From an uncultured Clostridia bacterium (GTDB taxonomy: Bacteria; Bacillota; Clostridia; Oscillospirales; Ruminococcaceae): a stretch of DNA of 46,070 nt. Location: the NCBI GenBank assembly GCA_947625455.1, contig CANQOJ010000001.1, forward strand, positions 1 to 46,070. The letters run 5' to 3'. The stretch's first letter is position 1. Each line of letters opens with the position of its first letter. Below the pieces are notes generated by a model, which saw nothing but the letters and a program-made list of their open reading frames with translations, had not been told where the DNA came from and searched no databases. The position numbers and the translations under genes were made by a program. Below are positions 34,806 through 43,523 of this stretch, one piece after another.

Positions 34806-36332
34806 TTATCTGTTCCAATATTTTCTGTCCAAATTTCTGAAACTTATCGCCTGAGTTATGCAGGACTTGTTTATGTCCTTTATTCCCGCAAGGTCGGCGC
34901 ATGTTCTTGCTACTTTCAGTATCCTGTCATACGCGCGCGCGGAAAGTCCCAGACCGTCAAACGCCGATTTCAACAATGCGTCAGCGTCAGGCGTAAGACG
35001 GCAGACATCGCCTATAATGTCCGAAGTTATACGGCTGTTGGATTTAATTCCCGTGCCTTTAAAACGTTCGGCTTGTATATCGCGGGCGCGCTGTACCCTT
35101 TCGGCTATCTGCGCCGAGGTTTCCTGCGCCTTTCTTGTTGACAAATCGTCATATTCAACGGGCTTCACCTCGATTTGAATATCTATTCTGTCAAGCACGG
35201 GCTGTGATATTCTGTTAAGATATGCCGTCACCATTTTCTCGGTGCAGGTGCATTTTTTCTTCGGATTGCCGAAATTTCCGCAAGGGCAGGGGTTCATTGC
35301 CGCGACAAGCATAACTTCGCATGGATAGCTTACAGAGCCGCTTGCCCTTGAAATCAATATCTCGCCGTTTTCAAGCGGCTGGCGCAAGGTTTCAAGCGTT
35401 CTCCTGTCAAATTCGGGCAGTTCGTCCAGAAACAATACGCCGTTGTGCGCAAGCGAAATCTCCCCCGGTCTCGGAATTGTTCCCCCGCCGACAAGCCCCG
35501 CGCCGCTTATCGTATGGCTTACGGCACGGAACGGGCGAGTTGTTACAAGCGGTTCTTTGGGATTTATAAGCCCCGCTATGGAATGTATCTGCGTGGTTTC
35601 AATGCTTTCAGCAAAGGTTATCTTAGGCAGAATTGACGGTATTCTCTTGGCAAGCATTGATTTTCCCGAACCCGGCGGTCCTACCATAAGGATATTGTGC
35701 GAACCTGCCGCCGCAACTTCAATAGCCTTTTTAGCTGACGTCTGCCCCATTACGTCCGCGAAATCCTCACGGTACACAAGCCTTTCTGCGCTCGGTATAT
35801 AGCGCGGTTCGGGAGTTAATAACGTTCGGTTTTGCAGGAAGTTTACTATCTCGGTTATATGTTCAATGCCGTATATTTCAATGTTGTCCGCGGCTGACGC
35901 TTCTTTTGCGTTGGCTTTCGGCAAAAACAGGCGCTTTATGCCGTTTTGCTCTGCGGTTATGGTCATACTCAGAGCGCCGTTTATAGGGGCAATCTGCCCG
36001 TCAAGCGACATTTCCCCTATAAACGCCGTGTCGGAAAGTTCGCAGTCAATAACCCCGCCGAGCTTCATAAGTGCAATCATTATAGGCAAATCGAACATTG
36101 AGCCTATCTTCTTTACGCTTGCGGGCGCAAGATTTACGGTAACGCGCCCGTTTAACAGCTTAAGACCGAGCTGCCCCGTAACGGCGCGTATTCTAGCCTT
36201 GCTTTCCTGCACGGCGGTATCGGGAAGACCGACAACGTCAAAATTCGGCTGTCCCGCGGTTATGCTCGCCTCGACAGTCACGGGAAAAGCGTTCAGTCCG
36301 AAAAGACCGACGCTGTTTATTTTACTGAACAT
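34806..36332 (-). CDS. comM: YifB/ComM family Mg-chelatase-like AAA+ ATPase
   Basis: 508 residues, standard. N-terminal Lon-protease-like domain (EASITAGQPNFDVVGLPDTA) about 1-170, then an AAA+ module with Walker A GPPGSGKSMLAKRIPSILP near residue 217, Walker B HNGVLFLDELPEFDRRTLET, sensor/finger region MNPCPCGNFGNPKKKC with a cysteine cluster, and a C-terminal helical domain. ComM is a hexameric helicase that aids branch migration during integration of DNA in natural transformation and is widespread in non-competent bacteria too. A GGGG-rich ribosome site precedes the ATG. It is the first gene of the - strand operon driven by the promoter at 36372. Confidence 0.95.
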   Translation of the reverse strand: MFSKINSVGLFGLNAFPVTVEASITAGQPNFDVVGLPDTAVQESKARIRAVTGQLGLKLLNGRVTVNLAPASVKKIGSMFDLPIMIALMKLGGVIDCELSDTAFIGEMSLDGQIAPINGALSMTITAEQNGIKRLFLPKANAKEASAADNIEIYGIEHITEIVNFLQNRTLLTPEPRYIPSAERLVYREDFADVMGQTSAKKAIEVAAAGSHNILMVGPPGSGKSMLAKRIPSILPKITFAESIETTQIHSIAGLINPKEPLVTTRPFRAVSHTISGAGLVGGGTIPRPGEISLAHNGVLFLDELPEFDRRTLETLRQPLENGEILISRASGSVSYPCEVMLVAAMNPCPCGNFGNPKKKCTCTEKMVTAYLNRISQPVLDRIDIQIEVKPVEYDDLSTRKAQETSAQIAERVQRARDIQAERFKGTGIKSNSRITSDIIGDVCRLTPDADALLKSAFDGLGLSARAYDRILKVARTCADLAGIKDINKSCITQAISFRNLDRKYWNR

Positions 36333-36371
36333 AATTTACCCCTTATTTTACAAAATTCGTCTTTAAATTAT

Positions 36372-36400
36372 ATTTTACCATAATTTTGTATAAATTGCAA
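36372..36400 (-). promoter_or_regulatory. Promoter for comM-malQ-ttcA-pullulanase-aminopeptidase operon
   Basis: On the - strand TTGCAA (36400-36395), 17-nt spacer, TAAAAT (36377-36372); a TATAAT a few bases further is an alternative -10. It lies about 40 nt upstream of comM in a divergent intergenic region. Confidence 0.6.
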
Positions 36401-36454
36401 CGGTTATGCCTGCATTTTTTTGAGAAATTTTATAGTTCTGTTCAGTTTTTGTTA

Positions 36455-36483
36455 TTGAAAAAAATTTATATTTGTGTTATAAT
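36455..36483 (+). promoter_or_regulatory. Promoter for rlmB and the + strand housekeeping genes
   Basis: TTGAAA (36455-36460), 17-nt spacer, perfect TATAAT (36478-36483), about 43 nt before the rlmB ATG. AGAGGG serves as ribosome site. It sits back to back with the comM promoter. Confidence 0.8.
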
Positions 36484-36525
36484 AAATAATGTATTGTTGT
36501 ATATCAATAAACATAGAGGGAAAAT

Positions 36526-37248
36526 ATGGAAAATGATATAATTTATGGGAGAAACGCGGTTATTGAAGCGCTGCGTTCCGAAAAGGAAATCGACACGGTT
36601 TTTGTTCAAAAGGACTTGAAGATTGACGGTGTGGCGGCAATGGCAAAAGAGCGCGGCGCTGTCGTAAAGATAGTCGGCGCGGAGAAAATAACGTCGCTTG
36701 CGGGTACGCCTAAACACGGCGGTGTGTGCGCACAGCTGTGCGCTGTTCAATATGCGCAGCTTACGGACATTCTCGCTGTTTCGGAAAGCAAGGGCAAACC
36801 GCCGTTTATCATAATCGCCGACGAAATAGCCGATCCGCATAACCTCGGCGCAATCATTAGAACAGCCGAAGCGGCGGGCGCGGACGGCGTCATTATACCG
36901 AAAAGGCGCTCGGCGGGGCTTAACTCAACGGTTTTCAAAACCTCTGCAGGCGCGGCGGCTTGGATAAAGGTTGCGAGAGTGGCTAATCTTGTGGACACGA
37001 TAAAAACTCTCAAGAAGAAAAACATATGGGTGTACGGAATGGAGGCAGACGGAGAGCCGTATGACAGGATTGATTTTTCGGGCGGCGCGGCAGTTGTCGT
37101 GGGCTCGGAGGGTTTCGGTCTTTCAAGGCTTGTAAGAGAAAACTGCGATGTTATAGTGTCGCTGCCTATGTACGGAAAGGTAAATTCACTGAATGCTTCG
37201 GTTTCAGCAGGAATTTTGATGTACGAAATAGTAAAGCATAGAAAATAA
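36526..37248 (+). CDS. rlmB: 23S rRNA 2'-O-methyltransferase, TrmH/SpoU family (RlmB)
   Basis: 240 residues. The N-terminal substrate-binding domain YGRNAVIEALRSEKEIDTVF is followed by the SPOUT knot: ADEIADPHNLGAIIRTAEAA (motif 1 with the N-x-G-x-x-x-R signature), VVVGSEGFGLSRLVRENCDV (motif 2) and LPMYGKVNSLNASVSAGILM (motif 3). It methylates a ribose in 23S rRNA (G2251 in the E. coli enzyme) using S-adenosylmethionine. The first gene of a run of RNA-maturation genes (rlmB, tadA, rimM, trmD, era). It lies 18 nt upstream of the 957-residue membrane protein gene. Confidence 0.93.
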   Translation: MENDIIYGRNAVIEALRSEKEIDTVFVQKDLKIDGVAAMAKERGAVVKIVGAEKITSLAGTPKHGGVCAQLCAVQYAQLTDILAVSESKGKPPFIIIADEIADPHNLGAIIRTAEAAGADGVIIPKRRSAGLNSTVFKTSAGAAAWIKVARVANLVDTIKTLKKKNIWVYGMEADGEPYDRIDFSGGAAVVVGSEGFGLSRLVRENCDVIVSLPMYGKVNSLNASVSAGILMYEIVKHRK

Positions 37249-37266
37249 TTTAAAGGAAGTGTATTT

Positions 37267-40140
37267 ATGCCAAGAAAAAACTACGATATTGACAATATTT
37301 TAAAAGAAGTCGATGATTTGCGGACTGACGAGCAAACTCCCGCGTACAAAGGGAGCGTTACGGAGATTATCGGAGGAAGCGACTATGAAATGCTTGCGGG
37401 TTCGCAGAAAAAGCCTAAAACAGGTCAGCAAAAGCCCGATTTAAGCGTTACACAGCTGATAAACGAATACTCCGACAAGCGTGATGACGGCGCGGCTAAA
37501 CAGTTCACCGAACAGCAGACTGACGAAAGGCGCTCTAAAGAGGTTTCCGAAGCAATCGAGCAGGAAAGGAGACGCAGGCTGTTTGACGACAATGAGCTGG
37601 AATTTGTTCCCAACAACTATAACCAGAAAATGACTTTCCAGACAAACACCCTGGTTATGGGCAAAAACGGCGCGCCTCCTGCCGAAAACAATGCAAATCC
37701 GACGGTTTCGGGCGAAAATGACGACATAATTTTCCATACAAGCAGTGACCTTGTTACCACAGAAACCATGCAAATGCGCAAGCAGCAGCGCATTGACGAA
37801 ATAAACCGCGCGCTTCTGAAAGCAGACAGCGAAGCGCAAAGTTCGGACGAAATGCTGGATATGCTTAATCCTGCGGAAAAGCGCGAAAAGGTTGCGGATA
37901 TGCTGAAAGCCGACGATACCGCGACAGATACGCTTGCGGTTGCGGGAAACGATTTTAAGAAAATCAGCAGAGAAGAACATGTCACCGAGTATAAACCCAC
38001 TACCCGCAAAAAAGAAAACAGCGCGCCCGTATCTTCGGGAAAGCAGATAAACATGCGAAATCTTCATCTCGGAGAGACTCTGGCTGACGCGCTTGACAAG
38101 AAAATTGCGGGAGATAACGAACAGCAAGGCTATGACATACAAACTCCCGACGATATGGAATATCCCGCGGATTCGGGGAAAATTGACATTATCGGAGAAA
38201 CCGGAGAACAAAATGACGAGGAAGCGGAGAGAGTTCGCGTTGCAAATGAACTTGCACGAAAGCGCAAGCGCAAAATCGCGAACTTTATCCTTGAAAATCC
38301 GAGCGGCGAGGAAGATGAGTTCAAGCCCGAAAACAACGATTATGACGGCGACGAAGATGATGATGAACCCATTGACCTTGATGATGAAGAGGTTATCCGC
38401 GACCGTTTAAACCGCTCGTCAAAGGGACTTTTCTGGCGTCTTGTGATTACGGGGATTATGTTTATAGCTACCCTTATAATCGGCATTTTAAACACCGCGA
38501 ATTACGAAAATCTCGGCTTTCTGGGCGAAGTTATAAATTACCGCTCGTTTACGGAAAACTATCTGTACTGCATGCTGACAATAGGCGTGCTGTCGTTCAG
38601 TACTTGTTCGTCTGTTATTGCAAACGGCTTTTCAAGGCTGTTCAAAGGTCACCCCGATGGCGATACCTTATGCGCGTTTGCGCATATATCGGCAATAGTT
38701 GCGACTATCCCTTATCTTTTCAGAATTGAATACGTTCAGCGTTCAATGTCGCACGTTTATCTTATGGTGTCGCTCGGATTGCTGTGCTTTAACACACTGT
38801 CAAAGCTTATTGCAGTGAAAACCGCGCAGAAGAACTTTGCGTTCGTTTCTGCGGATAAGCCGAAATATTTTGCCGAGATATGCGACAAGGGCAGCGCCGA
38901 GCAACTCTCAAAGGGCGCGGTTTCGGGCGTTCCCGTAACTGCCGCAACGAGAAAAACAGAGATGCTGAAAGATTTCATTGTTTCGACATACTGCGAGGAC
39001 GCGTCTGACAGAATTTCGGGGAAACTGACGATTGTGACGATTATCGCGGCTGTTCTCGGAGGAATTATTGCATTCCTTACAAACGGCGACGAGTTATGGG
39101 AAAACAACCTTTCATGGGCGTTTACCGTACTTTCGGCAATATTCTGCCTTGGCGCGGCGTTATCATGTTCTATGACGGTTACAATTCCGCTTATGCTTGC
39201 GGCGGTAAAGGGCAAGAAGAACGACTTTGCTATCTTAGGTTATGAAGCCGTTGAGAATTTCAGCGAAACGAACTCTGTTCTTGTTGACGCGTCGGCGTTG
39301 TTTCCTCCAAAATCCGTTGTAATAGACAACATCTGCGGTTATGACAAACCCTCAAACCGCGGCGACGGCAAAGTCAACATTGACGAAGCGATTATACTCG
39401 GCGCAAGCCTTGCATATGCTACGGGAAGCATACTGTCCGACGCGCTGTTCAATATGCTCGACTACAAAAAAGAACTTCTGAAAAACGTAAACGGGATAGT
39501 ATATGAAAACAATCTCGGCGTTATGGGCTGGATAGACAGAAGAAGAGTTTTGCTGGGCACAAGAGAACACATGATGGCGCACGACATTTCCGTCCCCAGC
39601 GTCAAAAAGGAAACCGCCGCAAATCCGAAAAACGACAACGTTATTTATCTTGCGGTAGGAGGAGAAGTCTGCCTGCTGTTCTTCGTTTCGGTTTCCGCTG
39701 ACAAGCAGGTAAGCGAAAAAGTGAACAAGCTTGTATCGGAGGGCGTTTCGATTATAGTTAAATCAGTGGACGGAATGATTTCAAGCGGCACGGTGGCAAG
39801 CGCGTTTAATATTGAAGATGAAGCAGTGAGAGTGATACCGTTTGACTGCTTTGAAAGCTTCAACGACTGCACCAAGTTTGTTTCAAGCGGAAGCGCGGGG
39901 TTATCTCTGGGCGGTTCGTTCAACTCGCTTGCGGAGGGCATATCAACAGCCAAAAGCCTGCGCACGAAGATTTCAATAGGCTCAATGATACAGATATTCT
40001 CTGTCGCAGTAGGAATTTTGCTTGCGGTTATATTCATGCTGTTTAAAATGTACGATATGTTCAACGGACTTTGGATATTGCTGTACGGCGTTGTTACGGC
40101 GGCGATTACGGTAGGCGTTCCGTTTATAAAGCGCTTATGA
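37267..40140 (+). CDS. Large membrane protein with degenerate P1B-type ATPase architecture
   Basis: 957 residues, AAAGGAAGTG before the ATG. Residues 1-385 are hydrophilic, charged and probably disordered. From 386 there are four hydrophobic helices, then two more ending in ALSCSMTVTIPLM (about 632-642), placed like the C-P-C-x-L...P helix of heavy-metal ATPases. ENFSETNSVLVDASALFPP follows exactly where V-x-D-K-T-G-T-L should be; D674 is kept but K-T-G-T is A-S-A-L. GVMGWIDRRRVLLGTREHMM (751-770) resembles the N-domain 'G-x-G...G-x-x-V-x-x-G' segment, and SVDGM (833-837) replaces T-G-D. The actuator domain with T-G-E appears missing. Two C-terminal helices close the protein. Inference: a catalytically dead P-type ATPase relative with a scaffold, sensor or regulatory role. 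Not recognised as a named family. Confidence 0.65.
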   Translation: MPRKNYDIDNILKEVDDLRTDEQTPAYKGSVTEIIGGSDYEMLAGSQKKPKTGQQKPDLSVTQLINEYSDKRDDGAAKQFTEQQTDERRSKEVSEAIEQERRRRLFDDNELEFVPNNYNQKMTFQTNTLVMGKNGAPPAENNANPTVSGENDDIIFHTSSDLVTTETMQMRKQQRIDEINRALLKADSEAQSSDEMLDMLNPAEKREKVADMLKADDTATDTLAVAGNDFKKISREEHVTEYKPTTRKKENSAPVSSGKQINMRNLHLGETLADALDKKIAGDNEQQGYDIQTPDDMEYPADSGKIDIIGETGEQNDEEAERVRVANELARKRKRKIANFILENPSGEEDEFKPENNDYDGDEDDDEPIDLDDEEVIRDRLNRSSKGLFWRLVITGIMFIATLIIGILNTANYENLGFLGEVINYRSFTENYLYCMLTIGVLSFSTCSSVIANGFSRLFKGHPDGDTLCAFAHISAIVATIPYLFRIEYVQRSMSHVYLMVSLGLLCFNTLSKLIAVKTAQKNFAFVSADKPKYFAEICDKGSAEQLSKGAVSGVPVTAATRKTEMLKDFIVSTYCEDASDRISGKLTIVTIIAAVLGGIIAFLTNGDELWENNLSWAFTVLSAIFCLGAALSCSMTVTIPLMLAAVKGKKNDFAILGYEAVENFSETNSVLVDASALFPPKSVVIDNICGYDKPSNRGDGKVNIDEAIILGASLAYATGSILSDALFNMLDYKKELLKNVNGIVYENNLGVMGWIDRRRVLLGTREHMMAHDISVPSVKKETAANPKNDNVIYLAVGGEVCLLFFVSVSADKQVSEKVNKLVSEGVSIIVKSVDGMISSGTVASAFNIEDEAVRVIPFDCFESFNDCTKFVSSGSAGLSLGGSFNSLAEGISTAKSLRTKISIGSMIQIFSVAVGILLAVIFMLFKMYDMFNGLWILLYGVVTAAITVGVPFIKRL

Positions 40141-40598
40141 TATTAACGGACGAGGAATATATGGAAAAGGCTCTTGCGCTTGCGGGAAAAGCTGCCGAAA
40201 TGGGGGAAATTCCCGTGGGCGCAATAGTTGTAAATTGTGACGGCGAGATTGTTGCCGAAGCTTACAACGAACGCGAAACGCTTAATTCTCCTACAGCGCA
40301 CGCGGAAATGCTCGCAATTGAACGCGCGGCAAAAGCCTTAAACAACAGACGGCTGTCGGACTGCACGCTATATGTAACGCTTGAACCCTGCCCTATGTGC
40401 GCGGGGGCGGTTATAAACGCGCAGATGAAAAGGGTTGTTTACGGGGCATTTGACGAGAAAAACGGCGCATGCGCGTCGGTAACGGCGCTGTTTGACGAGA
40501 AATTTACGCATATTCCGAGAGTGAGAAGCAGAGTGCTTGAAGAACGGTGCGGGAAAGTGCTTTCGGACTTTTTTAAACAATTGCGGGACAGACATTGA
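40137..40598 (+). CDS. tadA: tRNA-specific adenosine deaminase
   Basis: 153 residues. It converts A34 to inosine in tRNA-Arg(ACG). TAHAEMLAIERAAKALNN holds the catalytic H-A-E, and LYVTLEPCPMCAGAVINAQM the P-C-x-x-C zinc ligands, with EIPVGAIVV before it. Start at ATG 40137, overlapping the stop of the previous gene (ATGA), because homologues include the D-E-E-Y-M segment; an internal ATG at 40161 with GAGGA upstream is an alternative. Translational coupling to the 957-residue protein is likely. Confidence 0.95.
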   Translation: MILTDEEYMEKALALAGKAAEMGEIPVGAIVVNCDGEIVAEAYNERETLNSPTAHAEMLAIERAAKALNNRRLSDCTLYVTLEPCPMCAGAVINAQMKRVVYGAFDEKNGACASVTALFDEKFTHIPRVRSRVLEERCGKVLSDFFKQLRDRH

Positions 40599-40623
40599 TT
40601 ATCTAAAGGAAAAAACACAAAGA

Positions 40624-42078
40624 ATGAGTGACAAGCCTAATTCACAGAACAGATACCGAACTCTTGCGGGAAACATAATCATACTCGGCATAGGTCAGTT
40701 CAGTTCAAAGCTTCTTGTGTATGTAATGCTGAAATTCTACACAAGTATGCTCGGAACAGCGGGCTACGGCGATATGACGAACATAATAAACGCAGGTTCG
40801 CTTCTCATATCCGTTTTTTCGCTGTCGATTGCAGAGGGCGTGCTTAGATTTGCCCTCGAAAAAAACAACAACGGGAAAATGGTGTTTTCGATAGGCATAA
40901 ACATAGCGTTTTGCGGGTGCGTTGTATTCGGCGCGTTTGTGCCGCTTGTCGGGCTTATACCCATGCTTAAGGGGTATGAGTGGATGCTGTTTATTTATGT
41001 TCTGGCGGGCGCGCTTAAAGAGGTTTGCGGAATTTATGTGAGGGCGAGGATTTCTGTAAAGCTGTTTGCGGTTGACGGGATATTGACGACAGTTTCCATG
41101 ATTATCTTCAATCTCGTGCTTCTCGGAATTTTCAAGTTCGGCATAAACGGCTACATCTGGTCGGTTGTTCTAAGCAACCTTGCCTCAATCATTTTCCTAA
41201 ACATCACCGCGCGTCTTTACAAGCAGTACAGACCGTTCAGAAACGACAAACAGCTGTACATTTCGATGATGCGCTACAGCATACCGCTTATGCCGACAAC
41301 GATAATGTGGTGGATAATCAACATGTCGGACGGATTTATGGTGACTTCGTTTATCGACAGCGACGCAAACGGAATTTACGGGTTTGCGTATAAATTTCCG
41401 AACCTTGCGGCTGTCGTGGTAGGCATTTTCGCGCAGGCATGGCATATGTCCGCCATAACCGAAAGAAACTCGCGCACCGTGTCGAAATTCTACTCGAACA
41501 TATTCAGCATGATGCAGACGGTGGTGTTTATTGCGTGCGCGGGGATAATGCTGATTTTAAGACCTGTGATAATGCCGTTTTTCGGAACGGAAGAATTTGC
41601 ACCCGCGTATTTTTATGTTCCCATTTTGCTGGGCGCGGTTATATTTCAATGCTTCAACAACTTCCTTTCAAGCATTTACGAGGCTTCGCGCAAAACCACT
41701 CACGCGCTTATTTCTTCCGCTGTCGGCGCGGCGTCAAATATAGCGATGAACTTTCTGATGATACCGAAAATGGGGATTTCAGGCGCGGCGCTTGCAACTC
41801 TGTTCAGCTATCTTATCGTGTTTATCTACAGAGTGATTGATACGAGAAAGCTGTTGTATATGACGATATACTGGCTGAAAGTTGTCGTAAACATAACGCT
41901 TCTGGCGGGAATGTCGCTTTCTATTATGTTTCTGCCGTTCGGACTTTTGCAGAACGTTATAAACGCAGTGATTTTCATAATCGTTGTCGCTTTGAATTTT
42001 AAGACCTGTGTTCAGGCAGTAAAGCTTATATTAAACAAGAAAAAGAAAAAGGAAAAGAAAGATGAAACAGTTTCTTGA
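40624..42078 (+). CDS. MOP-superfamily polysaccharide flippase-like protein, third copy
   Basis: 484 residues, about 14 hydrophobic helices, ending in a lysine-rich tail (LNKKKKKEKKDETVS). TLAGNIIILGIGQFSSKLLV followed by YVMLKFYTSMLGTAGYGDM is the flippase opening. GC-rich codon use matches its housekeeping neighbours, unlike the two AT-rich flippases in the polysaccharide operons, so this is probably a resident chromosomal gene, not a recent acquisition. The ATG at 40624 follows AAAGGA; longer readings overlap tadA. Its end overlaps rimM by 17 nt. The substrate is unknown; cell-wall or exopolysaccharide lipid intermediates are candidates. Confidence 0.85.
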   Translation: MSDKPNSQNRYRTLAGNIIILGIGQFSSKLLVYVMLKFYTSMLGTAGYGDMTNIINAGSLLISVFSLSIAEGVLRFALEKNNNGKMVFSIGINIAFCGCVVFGAFVPLVGLIPMLKGYEWMLFIYVLAGALKEVCGIYVRARISVKLFAVDGILTTVSMIIFNLVLLGIFKFGINGYIWSVVLSNLASIIFLNITARLYKQYRPFRNDKQLYISMMRYSIPLMPTTIMWWIINMSDGFMVTSFIDSDANGIYGFAYKFPNLAAVVVGIFAQAWHMSAITERNSRTVSKFYSNIFSMMQTVVFIACAGIMLILRPVIMPFFGTEEFAPAYFYVPILLGAVIFQCFNNFLSSIYEASRKTTHALISSAVGAASNIAMNFLMIPKMGISGAALATLFSYLIVFIYRVIDTRKLLYMTIYWLKVVVNITLLAGMSLSIMFLPFGLLQNVINAVIFIIVVALNFKTCVQAVKLILNKKKKKEKKDETVS

Positions 42079-42571
42079 AATCGCGAAAATAACGGCAACG
42101 CACGGGATACGCGGAGAAGTGAGATGTCAGTATTACTGCGATTCTCCGGATATACTCTGCGGATTTGAAACGCTGTATCTCGACAAGGGTAAAACGTCTG
42201 TTGAGATAGAGAGGGCGTATGTTCACAAAAACGTTGTCATTTTGAAGATAAAGGGCGTTGATTTGATAGAAAACGCGCAGAAGTATATCGGGAAAATGCT
42301 GTATATGGACAGAAACGACGCTGAACTTCCCGACGGTGTGTATTTCATTCAGGATATAATCGGACTGACCGTTAAAGACGCGCAGACGGGAGAGATATAC
42401 GGCAAAATATCGGACGTTTACCAAAACGGCGCGACAGATGTTTACTCGATAAAAAAAGAAAACGGCAGAGAACTTATGTTCCCGTATATAGATGATGTAG
42501 TAAAGAAAATTGACTTAGAAGCGGGAGAAATGCTGATAATACCGCTTGAGGGGCTGTTTGATGAGGATTGA
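42062..42571 (+). CDS. rimM: 16S rRNA processing protein RimM
   Basis: 169 residues, typical. EIAKITATHGIRGEVRCQYY is the N-terminal RimM barrel motif. LPDGVYFIQDIIGLTVKDA starts the PRC-barrel domain, and GRELMFPYIDDVVKKIDLEA closes it with the family P-x-x-x-x-x-v-x-x-i-D pattern. RimM assists 30S subunit maturation by binding S19 and the 16S head. The start overlaps the flippase end, and the end overlaps the trmD start by 11 nt, the usual rimM-trmD coupling. Confidence 0.95.
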   Translation: MKQFLEIAKITATHGIRGEVRCQYYCDSPDILCGFETLYLDKGKTSVEIERAYVHKNVVILKIKGVDLIENAQKYIGKMLYMDRNDAELPDGVYFIQDIIGLTVKDAQTGEIYGKISDVYQNGATDVYSIKKENGRELMFPYIDDVVKKIDLEAGEMLIIPLEGLFDED

Positions 42572-43523
42572 CATAGCGACGTTGTTTCCCGAAATGTGCG
42601 AAAAGGTGTTTAATGAAAGCATTGTGGGGCGCGGCATAAGAAACGGTTATATCGAAATTTACGCTCACAATATCCGAGATTACACGTTAAACAAGCACAA
42701 AAATGTTGACGACAAGCCATTTGGCGGCGGCACGGGCATGGTAATGCAGGCGCAGCCGATATATGACTGCGTAAAAGCTATAATGTCAATGCACAAAACG
42801 CCCCCGCGCGTTATATATCTTTCTCCGCAGGGAAAAACGCTGACGCAGGAAAAGGTGCGCGAACTCGCAAAGGAAAGCGGACTTGTTCTTATCTGCGGGC
42901 ATTACGAGGGCATTGACGAGAGGGTTATAGAAGAACTTGGCGCGGAGGAAATTTCAATAGGCGACTATGTGCTGACAGGCGGGGAATTGCCCGCGCTTAT
43001 TCTGACTGACGCTGTGGCAAGACTGCAGGAGGGCGTGCTGCCTAACGAGGACGCGTACAGCATTGAAAGTCATTATGACGGACTGCTCGAATACCCGCAA
43101 TATTCGCGGCCGGAAATATGGAAAGAGCGGAAAGTTCCCGAAATACTGCTTTCGGGCGACCATAGGCAGGTAGTTGAATGGCAGAGGAAAAAATCGCTTG
43201 AAGTCACGAGAAAAAAGCGCCCCGATTTATACGAGGCGTATATTAAAAGGCTTACGGAATGTTTTATAGGCGAATTTAAGGCAGGATATGACGTTACCGA
43301 AAACGCAAAGTTTAAGTTCTGCGCTCTTTCAGACGAGGATTTGAAGCTTGTGAAGCGCGGGAAAAAGCGGGAAATTGAACTCGACGGCAAAGAGGGAGAA
43401 TACGTTATACTGACGGACGATACGGACATTCCGAAGTTTGTTGTAATTATAACGGGAAAAAACGGACAAAACGTAAAATTCAGACTTATCTACAAATCGA
43501 AAAAGGAAGAAAACAATGACTAA
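42561..43523 (+). CDS. trmD: tRNA (guanine-N1)-methyltransferase TrmD with C-terminal extension
   Basis: 320 residues against about 230-250 in most bacteria. The SPOUT core is complete to about residue 228: MRIDIATLFPEMCEKVFNES, KPFGGGTGMVMQAQPIYDCV, CGHYEGIDERV and ISIGDYVLTGGELPALILTD (knot and SAM loop), then RRPDLYEAYI-like end (KKRPDLYEAYI). It methylates G37 of tRNAs. The extra 90 residues form a soluble, charged, beta-rich stretch (DGKEGEYVILTDDTDIPKFV). No stop or frame change lies between core and extension. The start ATG 42561 overlaps rimM. The extension overlaps era by 8 nt. Confidence 0.93.
   Translation: MRIDIATLFPEMCEKVFNESIVGRGIRNGYIEIYAHNIRDYTLNKHKNVDDKPFGGGTGMVMQAQPIYDCVKAIMSMHKTPPRVIYLSPQGKTLTQEKVRELAKESGLVLICGHYEGIDERVIEELGAEEISIGDYVLTGGELPALILTDAVARLQEGVLPNEDAYSIESHYDGLLEYPQYSRPEIWKERKVPEILLSGDHRQVVEWQRKKSLEVTRKKRPDLYEAYIKRLTECFIGEFKAGYDVTENAKFKFCALSDEDLKLVKRGKKREIELDGKEGEYVILTDDTDIPKFVVIITGKNGQNVKFRLIYKSKKEENND

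Noticed and set aside
37441..38211. 256-codon - strand frame opposite the 957-residue gene
   Set aside because: It is antisense to a well-supported gene in GC-rich sequence, with no ribosome site or recognisable domain.
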